Shown here piece after piece: positions 1 through 7,639 of a stretch of 64,000 nt of DNA. Each line of letters starts with the position of its first letter. Positions within the stretch are counted from its first letter, which is position 1. Made by a program: the position numbers and the translations under genes. The notes under the pieces were generated by a model that ran no database searches, was not told the origin of the DNA, and was given only the letters and a program-made list of their open reading frames with translations. Source of the DNA: Shewanella sp. NFH-SH190041 (lineage in GTDB: Bacteria; Pseudomonadota; Gammaproteobacteria; Enterobacterales; Shewanellaceae); the NCBI RefSeq assembly GCF_024363255.1, contig NZ_AP026070.1, positions 3,410,001 through 3,474,000 on the forward strand, read 5' to 3'.

Positions 1-550
1 ATGTCTCTATGGCGGTAAACAGCTCAGGATTAGCCTCCGCCTCAGTCAGCACAGGCAGCGCACCAATATTGTGTACCAACCCGCTCAAAGCCAGTGTCTC
101 ACTACTGAGCCCTGTTATCCCGGCGGGGATGGCATCTTGTTCGCGGCAACACTGTAGCAGTGCCAGCGCAGCGGCCGTCACATCCACCGAAGACTGCCAC
201 ACCTCATCCATCACCTGCCAGACCATTTCATTGGTGGAGATAAACAGCTGCTCCATGGCAATTGAGGTGGCGATGCTGCGGATTTGCACCAGCCCAATTC
301 GGTTAACCGCCGCGCTGACATTGTCTACTGCCGTCCCCCGGCCATACAGGGCACTATTGGCAACCTTGATAAGCCGGGCCGACATGGCGGCATCTTGGCC
401 GATAATCCCGGCTACATCCCGCAACCCGGCTTCGGGGCGACCGGCAATATCCTGCACCTGCATCGCTACCTCGGGTAAGGTGGGTAATACCAAGCTATCA
501 TCCTTCAGCCGCCGCAGCAGACTGACCAACATTTGCTGTATTTCCGCCAT
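1..550 (-). CDS. HDOD-domain signalling protein, C-terminus cut by window edge
   Basis: Reading the minus strand from an ATG at 550 gives an open frame that runs off the window start, 183 codons visible. The translation shows the HDOD pattern: a leading LPTLPEVAMQVQDI helix, the GQDAAMSARLIKVANSALYG segment, an AVNRIGLVQIRSIA stretch and a later LSGLVHNIGALP segment resembling the HD metal site region. HDOD proteins are regulatory members of the HD superfamily, usually acting in two-component, c-di-GMP or stress signalling. A GGAG lies six bases before the ATG at 550. In-frame ATGs at 562 and 580 are alternatives with poorer ribosome sites. The gene is divergent from trhP. The C-terminus cannot be judged. 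Confidence 0.8.
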   Translation of the reverse strand, partial: MAEIQQMLVSLLRRLKDDSLVLPTLPEVAMQVQDIAGRPEAGLRDVAGIIGQDAAMSARLIKVANSALYGRGTAVDNVSAAVNRIGLVQIRSIATSIAMEQLFISTNEMVWQVMDEVWQSSVDVTAAALALLQCCREQDAIPAGITGLSSETLALSGLVHNIGALPVLTEAEANPELFTAIET

Positions 551-808
551 CGCACTCTCCATTGCACAAAAATCATCCATCGCCCAAGTATATACACAAG
601 GCAGCCCTGCGGGCAGTCGGACCTGATCAGCTTTTACTGTCAATTTATGCTTACCCTGAGCGCAGTTAGCCCACCTATAAGGCGATGGCAGAATTTGCCC
701 ATCGCGGCGCGATTGAGTAAAATGCCGCCCCCGCGCTTGCTCCCTTGACCCGAGCCGGTTGCTGCCGTGCAGCACTGATGATAAGCGCCCAGCCAACAGA
801 GAGTGATT

Positions 809-2161
809 ATGTTTAAACCTGAGCTTCTGTCCCCTGCCGGGACACTGAAAAACATGCGTTATGCCTTTGCCTACGGGGCAGATGCCGTTTATGCCGGCCA
901 GCCAAGATACAGTCTGCGGGTGCGCAATAACGATTTTAAAATGGAAAATCTGGCACAGGGCATCCAGGAAGCACACTCTCTGGGCAAAAAGCTGTATGTG
1001 GTGAGCAATATCGCCCCCCACAATGCCAAGCTAAAAACCTATATCCGCGATATGGAGCCTGTGGTAGCCATGCAGCCAGATGCGCTGATCATGTCTGATC
1101 CGGGGTTGATTATGATGGTGCGGGAAGCCTTCCCGGATCAGGTGGTGCACCTGTCTGTGCAAGCCAATGCCATTAACTGGGCTTCAGTAAAATTCTGGCA
1201 ATCCCAAGGCATTAAGCGGGTGATCCTGTCCCGTGAGTTGTCACTGGATGAGATTGAAGAGATCCGCCAACGTTGTCCGGATATCGAACTGGAAGTGTTT
1301 GTTCACGGCGCGCTGTGTATGGCCTATTCTGGCCGCTGTCTGTTGTCAGGCTATATCAATAAGCGCGACCCGAACCAAGGCACCTGCACCAATGCCTGTC
1401 GCTGGAAGTACGATGCCCATGAAGCCACGCAAAATGATGCCGGTGATATTGTGGCGATTCAGCCAGCGGCGCCAACCTTGGGTGAAGGTACGCCAAGCGA
1501 CAAGATTTTCCTGCTGCAGGAAAACAACCGTCCGGGCGAATATATGCCAGCGTTTGAAGATGAGCACGGCACTTACATCATGAACTCTAAGGATCTGCGT
1601 GCCATTCAGCATATCGAACGTCTGACCAAGATGGGCATCGACTCGCTGAAAATCGAAGGCCGGACCAAATCCTTCTACTATGTGGCCCGTACCGCTCAAT
1701 TGTACCGTCAGGCTATCGACGATGCCGTCGCCGGTAAAGACTTTGACCGCAGCCTGATGACCCGTCTGGAAGGTCTGGCTCACCGTGGTTACACCGAAGG
1801 CTTCCTGCGCCGTCACGTACATGATGAGTACCAGAATTATGAATATGGCCACTCTATCAGTGACAACCAGCAGTTTGTTGGTGAATTCACCGGTAACCGC
1901 AATGCGGCAGGTATGGCTGAGATTGAAGTGAAGAATAAGTTTTTGGTCGGTGACAGCCTGGAGATGATGACGCCACAGGGCAATATCAATCTGACGCTGG
2001 AATCGCTGGAAAACCGTAAAGGGGAAGCCGTGGAAGCTGGCCTTGGCAGTGGTCATACCGTGTATATGCCAGTTCCTGCGGATCTGGACTTAAAAGCCGG
2101 TATTTTGCTGCGTAACCTGCCTGAAGGGATGGATACTCGTAATCCGCATTCAGCGAAATAA
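809..2161 (+). CDS. trhP: tRNA 5-hydroxyuridine synthesis protein TrhP (YegQ), U32 family
   Basis: 450-residue protein of the U32 (collagenase-like) family, matching E. coli YegQ/TrhP in length (about 453). It starts with the family opening PELLSPAGTLKNMRYAFAYG, and the U32 signature lies at residues 162-180 (E162, F164, G167, C170, G175, C177, S180), followed by C193 and C197. The conserved cysteines fit the Fe-S cluster known in this family. TrhP makes prephenate-dependent 5-hydroxyuridine at the tRNA wobble position 34. The ATG at 809 is preferred over a GTG at 803 because AGAGAG sits seven bases upstream of it. A strong terminator follows. The last six codons and the stop are duplicated about 394 bases downstream (see repeats). 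Confidence 0.93.
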   Translation: MFKPELLSPAGTLKNMRYAFAYGADAVYAGQPRYSLRVRNNDFKMENLAQGIQEAHSLGKKLYVVSNIAPHNAKLKTYIRDMEPVVAMQPDALIMSDPGLIMMVREAFPDQVVHLSVQANAINWASVKFWQSQGIKRVILSRELSLDEIEEIRQRCPDIELEVFVHGALCMAYSGRCLLSGYINKRDPNQGTCTNACRWKYDAHEATQNDAGDIVAIQPAAPTLGEGTPSDKIFLLQENNRPGEYMPAFEDEHGTYIMNSKDLRAIQHIERLTKMGIDSLKIEGRTKSFYYVARTAQLYRQAIDDAVAGKDFDRSLMTRLEGLAHRGYTEGFLRRHVHDEYQNYEYGHSISDNQQFVGEFTGNRNAAGMAEIEVKNKFLVGDSLEMMTPQGNINLTLESLENRKGEAVEAGLGSGHTVYMPVPADLDLKAGILLRNLPEGMDTRNPHSAK

Positions 2162-2479
2162 TGACCTTCGCTGTATCATGAAATGGAAAAGGCTACCGAT
2201 TGGTAGCCTTTTTTGTTTTTATTGATGATTTCTGAGGTGACAATTTCATTCATCTACTGTTGCCTACATAGATGTTGTCCATTGCCTGCCGCAGGCTACT
2301 GCGTAACCGACCAAATGACTCGCCGTAAAATCATCCCTGATGGCTCGACGATGACCAAATTCATCCCTGAATAAATGCCAGCAGTACATCCCTGTACTGC
2401 GCTCATAAGCTCACTTATCACAGATAAGTATTCGCCTTGTCATCAACGGTCATTTGTCCAGTTACGTCGGAGATTGGTG
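2141..2479 (+). repeat. Direct repeat copy 1: trhP 3' end, terminator and downstream spacer
   Basis: A segment of about 339 bases, from the last six sense codons of trhP through its terminator to the motif AGATTGGTG, recurs at 2535-2871 with scattered substitutions and a net two-base length change. Within the unit are short motifs such as ATCCCTGATGGCTCG and AGCAGTACATCCCTGTACTG. Confidence 0.92.
2191..2220 (+). terminator. Rho-independent terminator of trhP
   Basis: GGCTACC and GGTAGCC form a seven-pair stem around a four-base loop, followed by six Ts and then TTTTT after a G. It lies 30 bases after the trhP stop. A second, slightly weaker version (AAGCTAC/GTAGCTT) occurs in the duplicated copy near 2585-2605. 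Confidence 0.9.
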
Positions 2480-2534
2480 CTCCCCGTAAGTAATGGAGAA
2501 TAATAAAAGGGAGAAGAGAAAGGAGAGTTCCCGA

Positions 2535-2871
2535 AATCCGCATTCAGCGAAGTAATAACTTTCGCTGTGTCGTAAAATGGAAAAAGCTACAGATTTGTAG
2601 CTTTTTGTTTTCATTGATGATTTCTGAGCTGACAATTTCATTCACCTACTGTTGCCTACATAGGTGTTGTCCATTGCCTGCCGCAGGCTACTGCGTAACC
2701 GACCAAATGACTCGCCGTAAAATCATCCCTGATGGCTCGTCGATGACCAAATTCATCCCTGAATAAATGCCAGCAGTACATCCCTGTACTGCGCTCATAA
2801 GCTCACTTATCACAGATAAGTATTCGCCTTGTCATCAACGGTCATTTATCTAGTTGCGCTGGAGATTGGTG
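2535..2871 (+). repeat. Direct repeat copy 2: ghost of the trhP 3' end
   Basis: Second copy of the 2141-2479 unit. It begins with AATCCGCATTCAGCGAAGTAA, which still reads N-P-H-S-A-K-stop and differs from the real trhP end by one synonymous change (AAA to AAG). It also retains a terminator-like hairpin. The two copies are separated by 55 purine-rich bases (2480-2534). The copy lies immediately outside the AT-rich ATPase island. Confidence 0.92.
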
Positions 2872-2889
2872 TATTCTGTTATTTTTAGT

Positions 2890-2919
2890 TAGTAATATTA
2901 TACTCGTATAATATTACTA
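2890..2919. repeat. 30-bp perfect AT-rich palindrome at island edge
   Basis: TAGTAATATTATAC, two bases (TC), then the exact reverse complement GTATAATATTACTA. The 14-base arms match without mismatch. It lies between the second trhP-tail repeat and the 3' end of the minus-strand operon. It could be a terminator-like hairpin for that operon (there is no clear U-tract), a protein-binding site or a recombination site. Confidence 0.85.
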
Positions 2920-2992
2920 GCATTTATGGTCATGTGGATTCCAATGTATTACTTACCAAGAAGCGAACAGCAAAAACTAATAACCCCTAGTT

Positions 2993-3964
2993 TCATAAAC
3001 AGGCACAACCAGGCTCAATATTCTTCTGCAAAGTATTGTGAATCTCAGTAAAGTTAGTAAATTCAGGCCGTTTCACATTAAATATATTATCTAATATTTT
3101 AGTTGTTCTAAATATATCTAACCCATTACCAATCTGAACCACATGATCACTATCAAATCTCAACATTCGATCGTGTGCCGTCTTCCCAAATAATTTATTT
3201 TTACATAATGAAACATCAAAATTTAAAATACAGCGATTATAACAAGGCCGTTTTCTTAAAACATTATCCAAGTATAACTTAAAACTTTTAATATTTGTAA
3301 CATCACCACCAATATCGCAGGCACCGTAGAGTTTAACAGAAAACTTTTGACCAGTTTTATCCAAAAATTCGACAAAACTTTCTATAGATGTTTTTTCACC
3401 TTTATCATAATCCTCCATAATATTCTTTACTGAGAATCTATCAATAATAGTTATCACCTTAGAATATTTTGCCAATTCATGAAATCTAGTCTTCCAAATT
3501 TCTGAAATTATATCTGTAGGGACTATATCTGTCTTGGAATATTTTTCACTATCTATAAAATGTATAGACTCATTAATATTGACAGGCGTAACTATTTCAA
3601 ATCCACTATCATTACACAAGTGAGTTTTGTACAATTCTAAATAATCATATGGAATTATCGTTGTTTTAACACCCAAAGGCTCAACACTTCCTTTAAGGTC
3701 ATTAAAACTCTGAAAATCAGATAGCTTTCGCAACTCTCCGTTCACATTAAATCTTTTAAAATTAGATAATGCAATCACCCATTTCTGATAGTATTTAGGA
3801 GCTACATTTTTTATTGCACTGTTAATTTCTGCATATGACTTATCGTTAGACACCAAACATCCAAAATTTCGCCAATTTTCTAATAATACAGAATTAGACA
3901 AAGCCTGATTTTTTAAATTTGGATCATCAAATAACTCACCATCAAAATAAAATGTTGTTATCAT
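2993..3964 (-). CDS. Uncharacterised protein with PLD/MIT_C-like C-terminal motif, partner of upstream ATPase
   Basis: 323 residues, AT-rich codon use, not recognised as a named gene. Visible: a hydrophobic strand followed by D175-R176 (residues 170-176, VITIIDR), then near the C-terminus H264-D-R266 with D271, followed by residues 275-285 ending G279-N-G281-L-D-I-F285. This spacing equals an HxKxxxxD phospholipase-D motif with Lys replaced by Arg, and the HDR plus GxGLDIF layout resembles the MIT_C/PLD-like fold. That assignment is inference from pattern. The ATG overlaps the ATPase stop codon by four bases (ATGA), so translation is coupled. No signal peptide or membrane segment is seen. The likely role is effector or substrate-handling partner of the ATPase. 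A defence function is suggested by architecture and genomic setting only. Confidence 0.75.
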   Translation of the reverse strand: MITTFYFDGELFDDPNLKNQALSNSVLLENWRNFGCLVSNDKSYAEINSAIKNVAPKYYQKWVIALSNFKRFNVNGELRKLSDFQSFNDLKGSVEPLGVKTTIIPYDYLELYKTHLCNDSGFEIVTPVNINESIHFIDSEKYSKTDIVPTDIISEIWKTRFHELAKYSKVITIIDRFSVKNIMEDYDKGEKTSIESFVEFLDKTGQKFSVKLYGACDIGGDVTNIKSFKLYLDNVLRKRPCYNRCILNFDVSLCKNKLFGKTAHDRMLRFDSDHVVQIGNGLDIFRTTKILDNIFNVKRPEFTNFTEIHNTLQKNIEPGCACL

Positions 3965-5316
3965 GATTCAATTCCGCACATCTCATTCAACCTTTCTTCA
4001 AAAAAGCCATTAGGCCAATGAGCAGTAAAATCACCTTCGTCGTCTAAACCAATTGATGTTACTTGCGCACCAGACTCACCCACATCAATGTACAGTACCG
4101 AAATCAAATCATGAGAAATTTTGCGTTCTCTAATTCTTCTTTGAATACGCAACATAATTGCTTCACTATGAGTTTCAACAATCCATTGGTTATGTCCAGA
4201 AGTTACAGAATCAATAAATAAATCTGCAAGATGAGCCTGCAATTTTGGATGAAGATGAATTTCAGGTTGCTCCACACATATTAAATTATTTTTAGACACT
4301 ACTGATTCTAAAATAATCGGAAGAACTTGACCAATTCCAAAGCCAACATCTTTAGGTGTTACAACCGCATTATTTCTTAAATCTTTTAACTGTATAGAGA
4401 TTAGTTGACCTGTGTTAATATCACCAAGATTTACCGCATCTATTTTATAGGGGATATTAAAATTTAACATAAATGTTTCAAGTTTTAATCTAGTTTCATT
4501 ATCTGCATTATAAATTGCCAAACCAAGATTGTTTTTACCTTGTCCTTTTTGATAATTACCAATATCACTTGAATAATATTTTTTAGGAGAACTTCTAAGT
4601 GGTCCCAAATATTTCATACTATCAAAAACATGCTTAACATCGATTAAAGTTTTATCTATATACTGGCTAAGATCGCTAGTATCTTCACTAAAGCTAGTAG
4701 GTAAATTAATATTTGAAGATAGTTTAAACGAATTTGATAAACTATTATCAAGATTACTCCAGCCGTTTAAATCATCTGGTTTTAACTTTTGTTTTTTTGA
4801 AATGACGCTCCTTAAACTATCTGGATTTTGCAAGCGATAAGTAATTCCTACTGATGATTTAACTGGGTTGTTTAACTCAAAACTTATTTTTTCACTGTTA
4901 CCATCATTACAAGAAAAACTATAACTATCCAAAAAAGAAATATCATTAGACTTTCGATAACAAAAATCAATTTTCCTTAAGAATTTATTACCAAACAACA
5001 TCGGAAAAGAATTCTTTTGGATAAACTCTTGTGCATCATGATTAGTGTTATATTGAATAGAAAATTTTATATTTCTTTTTATATCTTGGGCATGCACTAA
5101 AGAATCAAATGTTCCTAAATCAATAGAATCTCCTGAAGTAACTAATTCAGCATTTTTAGTATTCGAAAGTATTGTTTGCTTCAACATCATTAACGATTGG
5201 ATTACCGAGCTTTTACCTGATGAGTTTGGTCCAAAAATTAATGTTATAGGAGCAAATCTTAAGGATTGTTTACCTGAAAAAGATTTAAAGTTCTCTAACT
5301 CAAAATTTGTAATCAT
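3961..5316 (-). CDS. AAA/ABC-type ATPase with DUF3696-like C-terminus
   Basis: 451 residues of the SMC/RecF/OLD-like single-chain ABC ATPase group. Walker A is at residues 29-36 (GPNSSGKS), a signature-like helix begins at D323 (DVGFGIGQVLP), Walker B is at 345-352 (LICVEQPE), and the switch histidine is H383 in IVETHSE. The C-terminus carries the WPNGFFEERL pattern typical of DUF3696 ATPases, and no TOPRIM nuclease domain follows, unlike OLD proteins. The middle region (about 100-300) is variable and probably contains the insertion that senses or binds partners. It is the first gene of a two-gene operon, overlapping the next ORF by four bases. Base composition is clearly lower in GC than the flanking core genes, consistent with transfer. 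The biological role is unknown; such ATPase/effector pairs are common in phage defence. Confidence 0.88.
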   Translation of the reverse strand: MITNFELENFKSFSGKQSLRFAPITLIFGPNSSGKSSVIQSLMMLKQTILSNTKNAELVTSGDSIDLGTFDSLVHAQDIKRNIKFSIQYNTNHDAQEFIQKNSFPMLFGNKFLRKIDFCYRKSNDISFLDSYSFSCNDGNSEKISFELNNPVKSSVGITYRLQNPDSLRSVISKKQKLKPDDLNGWSNLDNSLSNSFKLSSNINLPTSFSEDTSDLSQYIDKTLIDVKHVFDSMKYLGPLRSSPKKYYSSDIGNYQKGQGKNNLGLAIYNADNETRLKLETFMLNFNIPYKIDAVNLGDINTGQLISIQLKDLRNNAVVTPKDVGFGIGQVLPIILESVVSKNNLICVEQPEIHLHPKLQAHLADLFIDSVTSGHNQWIVETHSEAIMLRIQRRIRERKISHDLISVLYIDVGESGAQVTSIGLDDEGDFTAHWPNGFFEERLNEMCGIES

Positions 5317-5378
5317 TATTTTTCTCTATATTTAGATTTATAATATTTACAGCCGTTGTTAATTATTATTTTTTATGA

Positions 5379-5434
5379 ATTACTTATAAAGCTAGTTTGC
5401 ATATTAATTTGTAACTAATTAGCTTATAAGTAAT
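5379..5434. promoter_or_regulatory. Imperfect inverted repeat in leader of the ATPase operon
   Basis: ATTACTTATAA at 5379-5389 pairs with TTATAAGTAAT ending at 5434, and the pairing continues inward (GCTAGTT against AACTAATTAGC) with a few unpaired bases. It lies about 60-120 bases upstream of the ATPase start on the minus strand, where an operator or a structured leader RNA would sit. Confidence 0.6.
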
Positions 5435-5438
5435 ATAT

Positions 5439-5494
5439 TTATCAAGAACTTATAATTATGTTTTTATTGTTCTTAAAAAATAATTTATTGATAA
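5439..5494. promoter_or_regulatory. Second inverted repeat upstream of the ATPase operon
   Basis: TTATCAAGAAC at 5439-5449 is complementary to the split pair GTTCTT (5469-5474) and TTGATAA (5488-5494). Together with the neighbouring dyad it makes about 115 bases of fold-prone AT-rich sequence directly upstream of the operon. No protein-coding frame is evident here. Confidence 0.5.
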
Positions 5495-5580
5495 ATAAAA
5501 TCTTTTAAATTAAAGCAAATATCACCTCTAACGTAATATATTCATTTCACCATGCGTCAGGTTGCATGGATTTGGCTATA

Positions 5581-5973
5581 GTGAGTACTTCGTGGTTGAT
5601 CGCTTTAGCTTTCTTTCTAACTAAATCAGACTGCCCCATTCAGAACACATAGAATCAATCCAGACGAATAATAAATTGCAGGCAAGCTACCGCCGATGGT
5701 TTAGGGCTGCATCTTGCCGAATTGAACAAATTTTGACGTTCAATTTAACAGCAGTGCAGAAATCAAAGAGTGACAAGCAACTCATATCCGCATGTTTTTA
5801 TATGATATTTTTTAAAACAGGTCATTTATCATCAGCAAAGATTTTCTTCGCGTGCTTCGTGGTGGGTCACTTTGGTTTTAGCTTTTTCCGCTATACGATC
5901 TTTTGGGGATACCCATAATTTTTTAGCGCTTTTCTTCTAGCCTTTCCTTCGTGTGCTCTGTGTAACGAACGCA
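5581..5973. repeat. Long direct repeat, unit 1
   Basis: About 393 bases starting GTGAGTACTTCGTGGT. It contains an inner dyad (GGCAAG...CTTGCC) and a second one (ATTGAAC...GTTCAAT), then the phrase CGCTATACGATCTTTTG and ends with CGTGTGCTCTGTGTAACGAA. Unit 2 repeats it with roughly nine bases in ten identical by eye. Short ORFs inside are products of the repeat and have no recognisable domain. Confidence 0.9.
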
Positions 5974-6371
5974 GTGAGTGCTTCGTGGTTGATCGCTTTA
6001 GCTTTAGCTTTCTCTCTAACTAAACCAGACAGCACCATTCAGAACACATAGAATCAATCCAGACGAATAATAAATTGCAGGCAAGCTACCGCCGATGGTT
6101 TAGGGCTGCATCTTGCCAAATTGAACAAATTTTGACGTTCAATTTAACAGCAGCGCAGAAACCAAAGAGTGACAAACAACTCATATCCACATGTTTTTGT
6201 ATGATATTTTTTAAACATACAATTTCTCATCAGTGCAAATTTTCTTCGCGTGCTTCGTAGCGGGTTGCTTTGAATTTAGACTTTTCCGCTATACGATCTT
6301 TTGAAGATGCCCATAATTTTTTAGCGCTTTGCTGCTAGCTTTTTCTTCGTGTGCTCTGTGTAACGAACGCA
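5974..6371. repeat. Long direct repeat, unit 2
   Basis: Second full unit (about 398 bases) beginning GTGAGTGCTTCGTGGT, same internal order as unit 1: GAATCAATCCAGACGAATAA, both inner dyads, CGCTATACGATC, CCATAATTTTTTAGCGC and the closing CTCTGTGTAACGAACGCA. Confidence 0.9.
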
Positions 6372-6543
6372 GTGAGTGCTTCGTGGTAGGTTGCTTTAAA
6401 TTTAGGGTTTTCAGCTATACGTTTTTGGAAGATTCCCATAATTTTTAGCGCTTTACTTCTAGCCTTTTCTTCGTGTGCTCTGTGTAACGAACGCAGTGAG
6501 TGCTTCGTGGTGGGTTGCTTGGGTTTTAGCTTTTCCCGCTATC
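6372..6543. repeat. Two truncated units of the long direct repeat
   Basis: A 124-base unit (6372-6495) carries only the start and end phrases of the full unit, without the central dyads. A final fragment from 6496 has GTGAGTGCTTCGTGGTGGG and then leaves the repeat near CCGCTATCG. The array therefore decays towards gfa. Confidence 0.8.
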
Positions 6544-6703
6544 GTAGAAATCTCTATATACCCCTTCTTAACCGCATAGATTAACGCTATTTTGACGGCA
6601 ACAGAATCACCAAATAAGACACTGAATAATATATATTTACCCATCAATTCTGCCCGAAAAATATTGTGTTGCCTTTACCGGGTTTATGTCTATTTTGCTG
6701 CCT

Positions 6704-6731
6704 TTTATTATTACCACATGGTAATAATAAA
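6704..6731. promoter_or_regulatory. Near-perfect palindrome upstream of gfa, candidate operator
   Basis: TTTATTATTACCA, two bases (CA), then TGGTAATAATAAA: 13-base arms without mismatch. It lies about 115 bases upstream of the gfa start, with no gene between. The size and symmetry suit a dimeric repressor site controlling gfa, but no regulator gene is adjacent. Confidence 0.55.
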
Positions 6732-6847
6732 TTTCTAAAATGCGTATTGTTCCAATATGAGAAAGTATTCAGAATCTGTGGCCGTTAATCTGAAATGCTT
6801 TGAATATGCTCAAATTTCTTAAACGTGTTTTTTTCCGGAAAAAAAAT

Positions 6848-7396
6848 ATGCAAACAAATATCCAAATCCATCCTGCCATTGATAACCCAGCACAATTCAA
6901 TGGTGGCGAACTGCGCTGCCAGTGTCAGCGTAATCCTGTGGTTGTGAAGGTAACTGCCCAAACAGCCCATAACCATGCCTGTGGTTGCTCTAAGTGCTGG
7001 AAACCGGAAGGGGCATTATTCTCTATGGTGGCCGTCGTCGGTCGCGATCATGTCTCTGTGACTGAGAATGCTGACAAGCTGGTGATTGTGGATGAGAAAG
7101 CCGCTATTCAGCGCCACGCCTGTAAAGTGTGCGGTGTACACATGTATGGCCGCATTGAAAACCAAGGTCACCCATTCTACGGCCTGGACTTTATTCATAC
7201 TGAACTGTCTAAAGAAACCGGTTGGTCTAAGCCTGAGTTCGCTGCATTTGTCTCTTCTATCATCGAGACTGGTACCGATCCTGAAGATATGCCAGCTATC
7301 CGTGCACGTCTGGTTGATCTGGGTCTGGAACCTTATGACTGCCTGTCACCTGCATTGATGGATGCTATTGCCACCCATACTGCAGCGCAGAAATAA
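6848..7396 (+). CDS. gfa: S-(hydroxymethyl)glutathione synthase (glutathione-dependent formaldehyde-activating enzyme)
   Basis: 182 residues; catalyses or promotes condensation of formaldehyde with glutathione, the first step of glutathione-dependent formaldehyde oxidation. The zinc ligands of the Gfa family are all present: C24 and C26 with C92 and C95 (structural site), and C45, C47, C50 in [11 protein letters not shown] (catalytic site). The spacing is the same as remembered for Paracoccus Gfa, and the C-terminus ([19 protein letters not shown]) also matches. The ATG at 6848 is chosen because family similarity begins there; an in-frame ATG at 6806 would add a basic, unrelated tail. No class III alcohol dehydrogenase gene is adjacent, so the pathway partner must be elsewhere. 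It is a core-like gene beside the AT-rich patch. Confidence 0.92.
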   Translation: MQTNIQIHPAIDNPAQFNGGELRCQCQRNPVVVKVTAQTAHNHACGCSKCWKPEGALFSMVAVVGRDHVSVTENADKLVIVDEKAAIQRHACKVCGVHMYGRIENQGHPFYGLDFIHTELSKETGWSKPEFAAFVSSIIETGTDPEDMPAIRARLVDLGLEPYDCLSPALMDAIATHTAAQK

Positions 7397-7445
7397 TTGG
7401 TTGTATCACTGCCATAAATAAGCAGTAATCATCCCCCGGTACTAC

Positions 7446-7482
7446 CGCGCCTTTGTTCTGACTGATGCAGGACAAAGGCGCG
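7446..7482 (+). terminator. Strong hairpin after gfa
   Basis: CGCGCCTTTGT and ACAAAGGCGCG form an 11-pair perfect stem with a 15-base loop 50 bases after the gfa stop. There is no T-run on either side, so termination is plausible but not certain. Confidence 0.5.
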
Positions 7483-7639
7483 ACATTGCAAGATAGGGTT
7501 AATTGACCATAGCTTGCGAAACCTGCAATAAAATAGCTGTTTTTTCTTACATTCAATATAAAGATATTAAATTAAATTGCCGGGTTTATAGCGGACATTT
7601 AAATTTTTATAATCTTATCAATTATTTCATTTCAAAATA

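Noticed and set aside
9-626. 205-codon plus-strand frame at the window start
   Set aside because: It is the antisense shadow of the HDOD gene, whose minus-strand translation is clearly protein-like.
1346-2056. 236-codon frame antisense to trhP
   Set aside because: Lies fully inside a well-conserved U32 gene; composition effect, no domain.
2993-3961. C-terminal CACL of the ATPase partner read as a CaaX prenylation box
   Set aside because: Four-residue match is easily by chance and there is no further support for prenylation.
5676-6260. Two similar short frames (MQASYRRWFRAASC...)
   Set aside because: They are copies of the same non-coding direct repeat, similar because the DNA is repeated; no ribosome site or domain.
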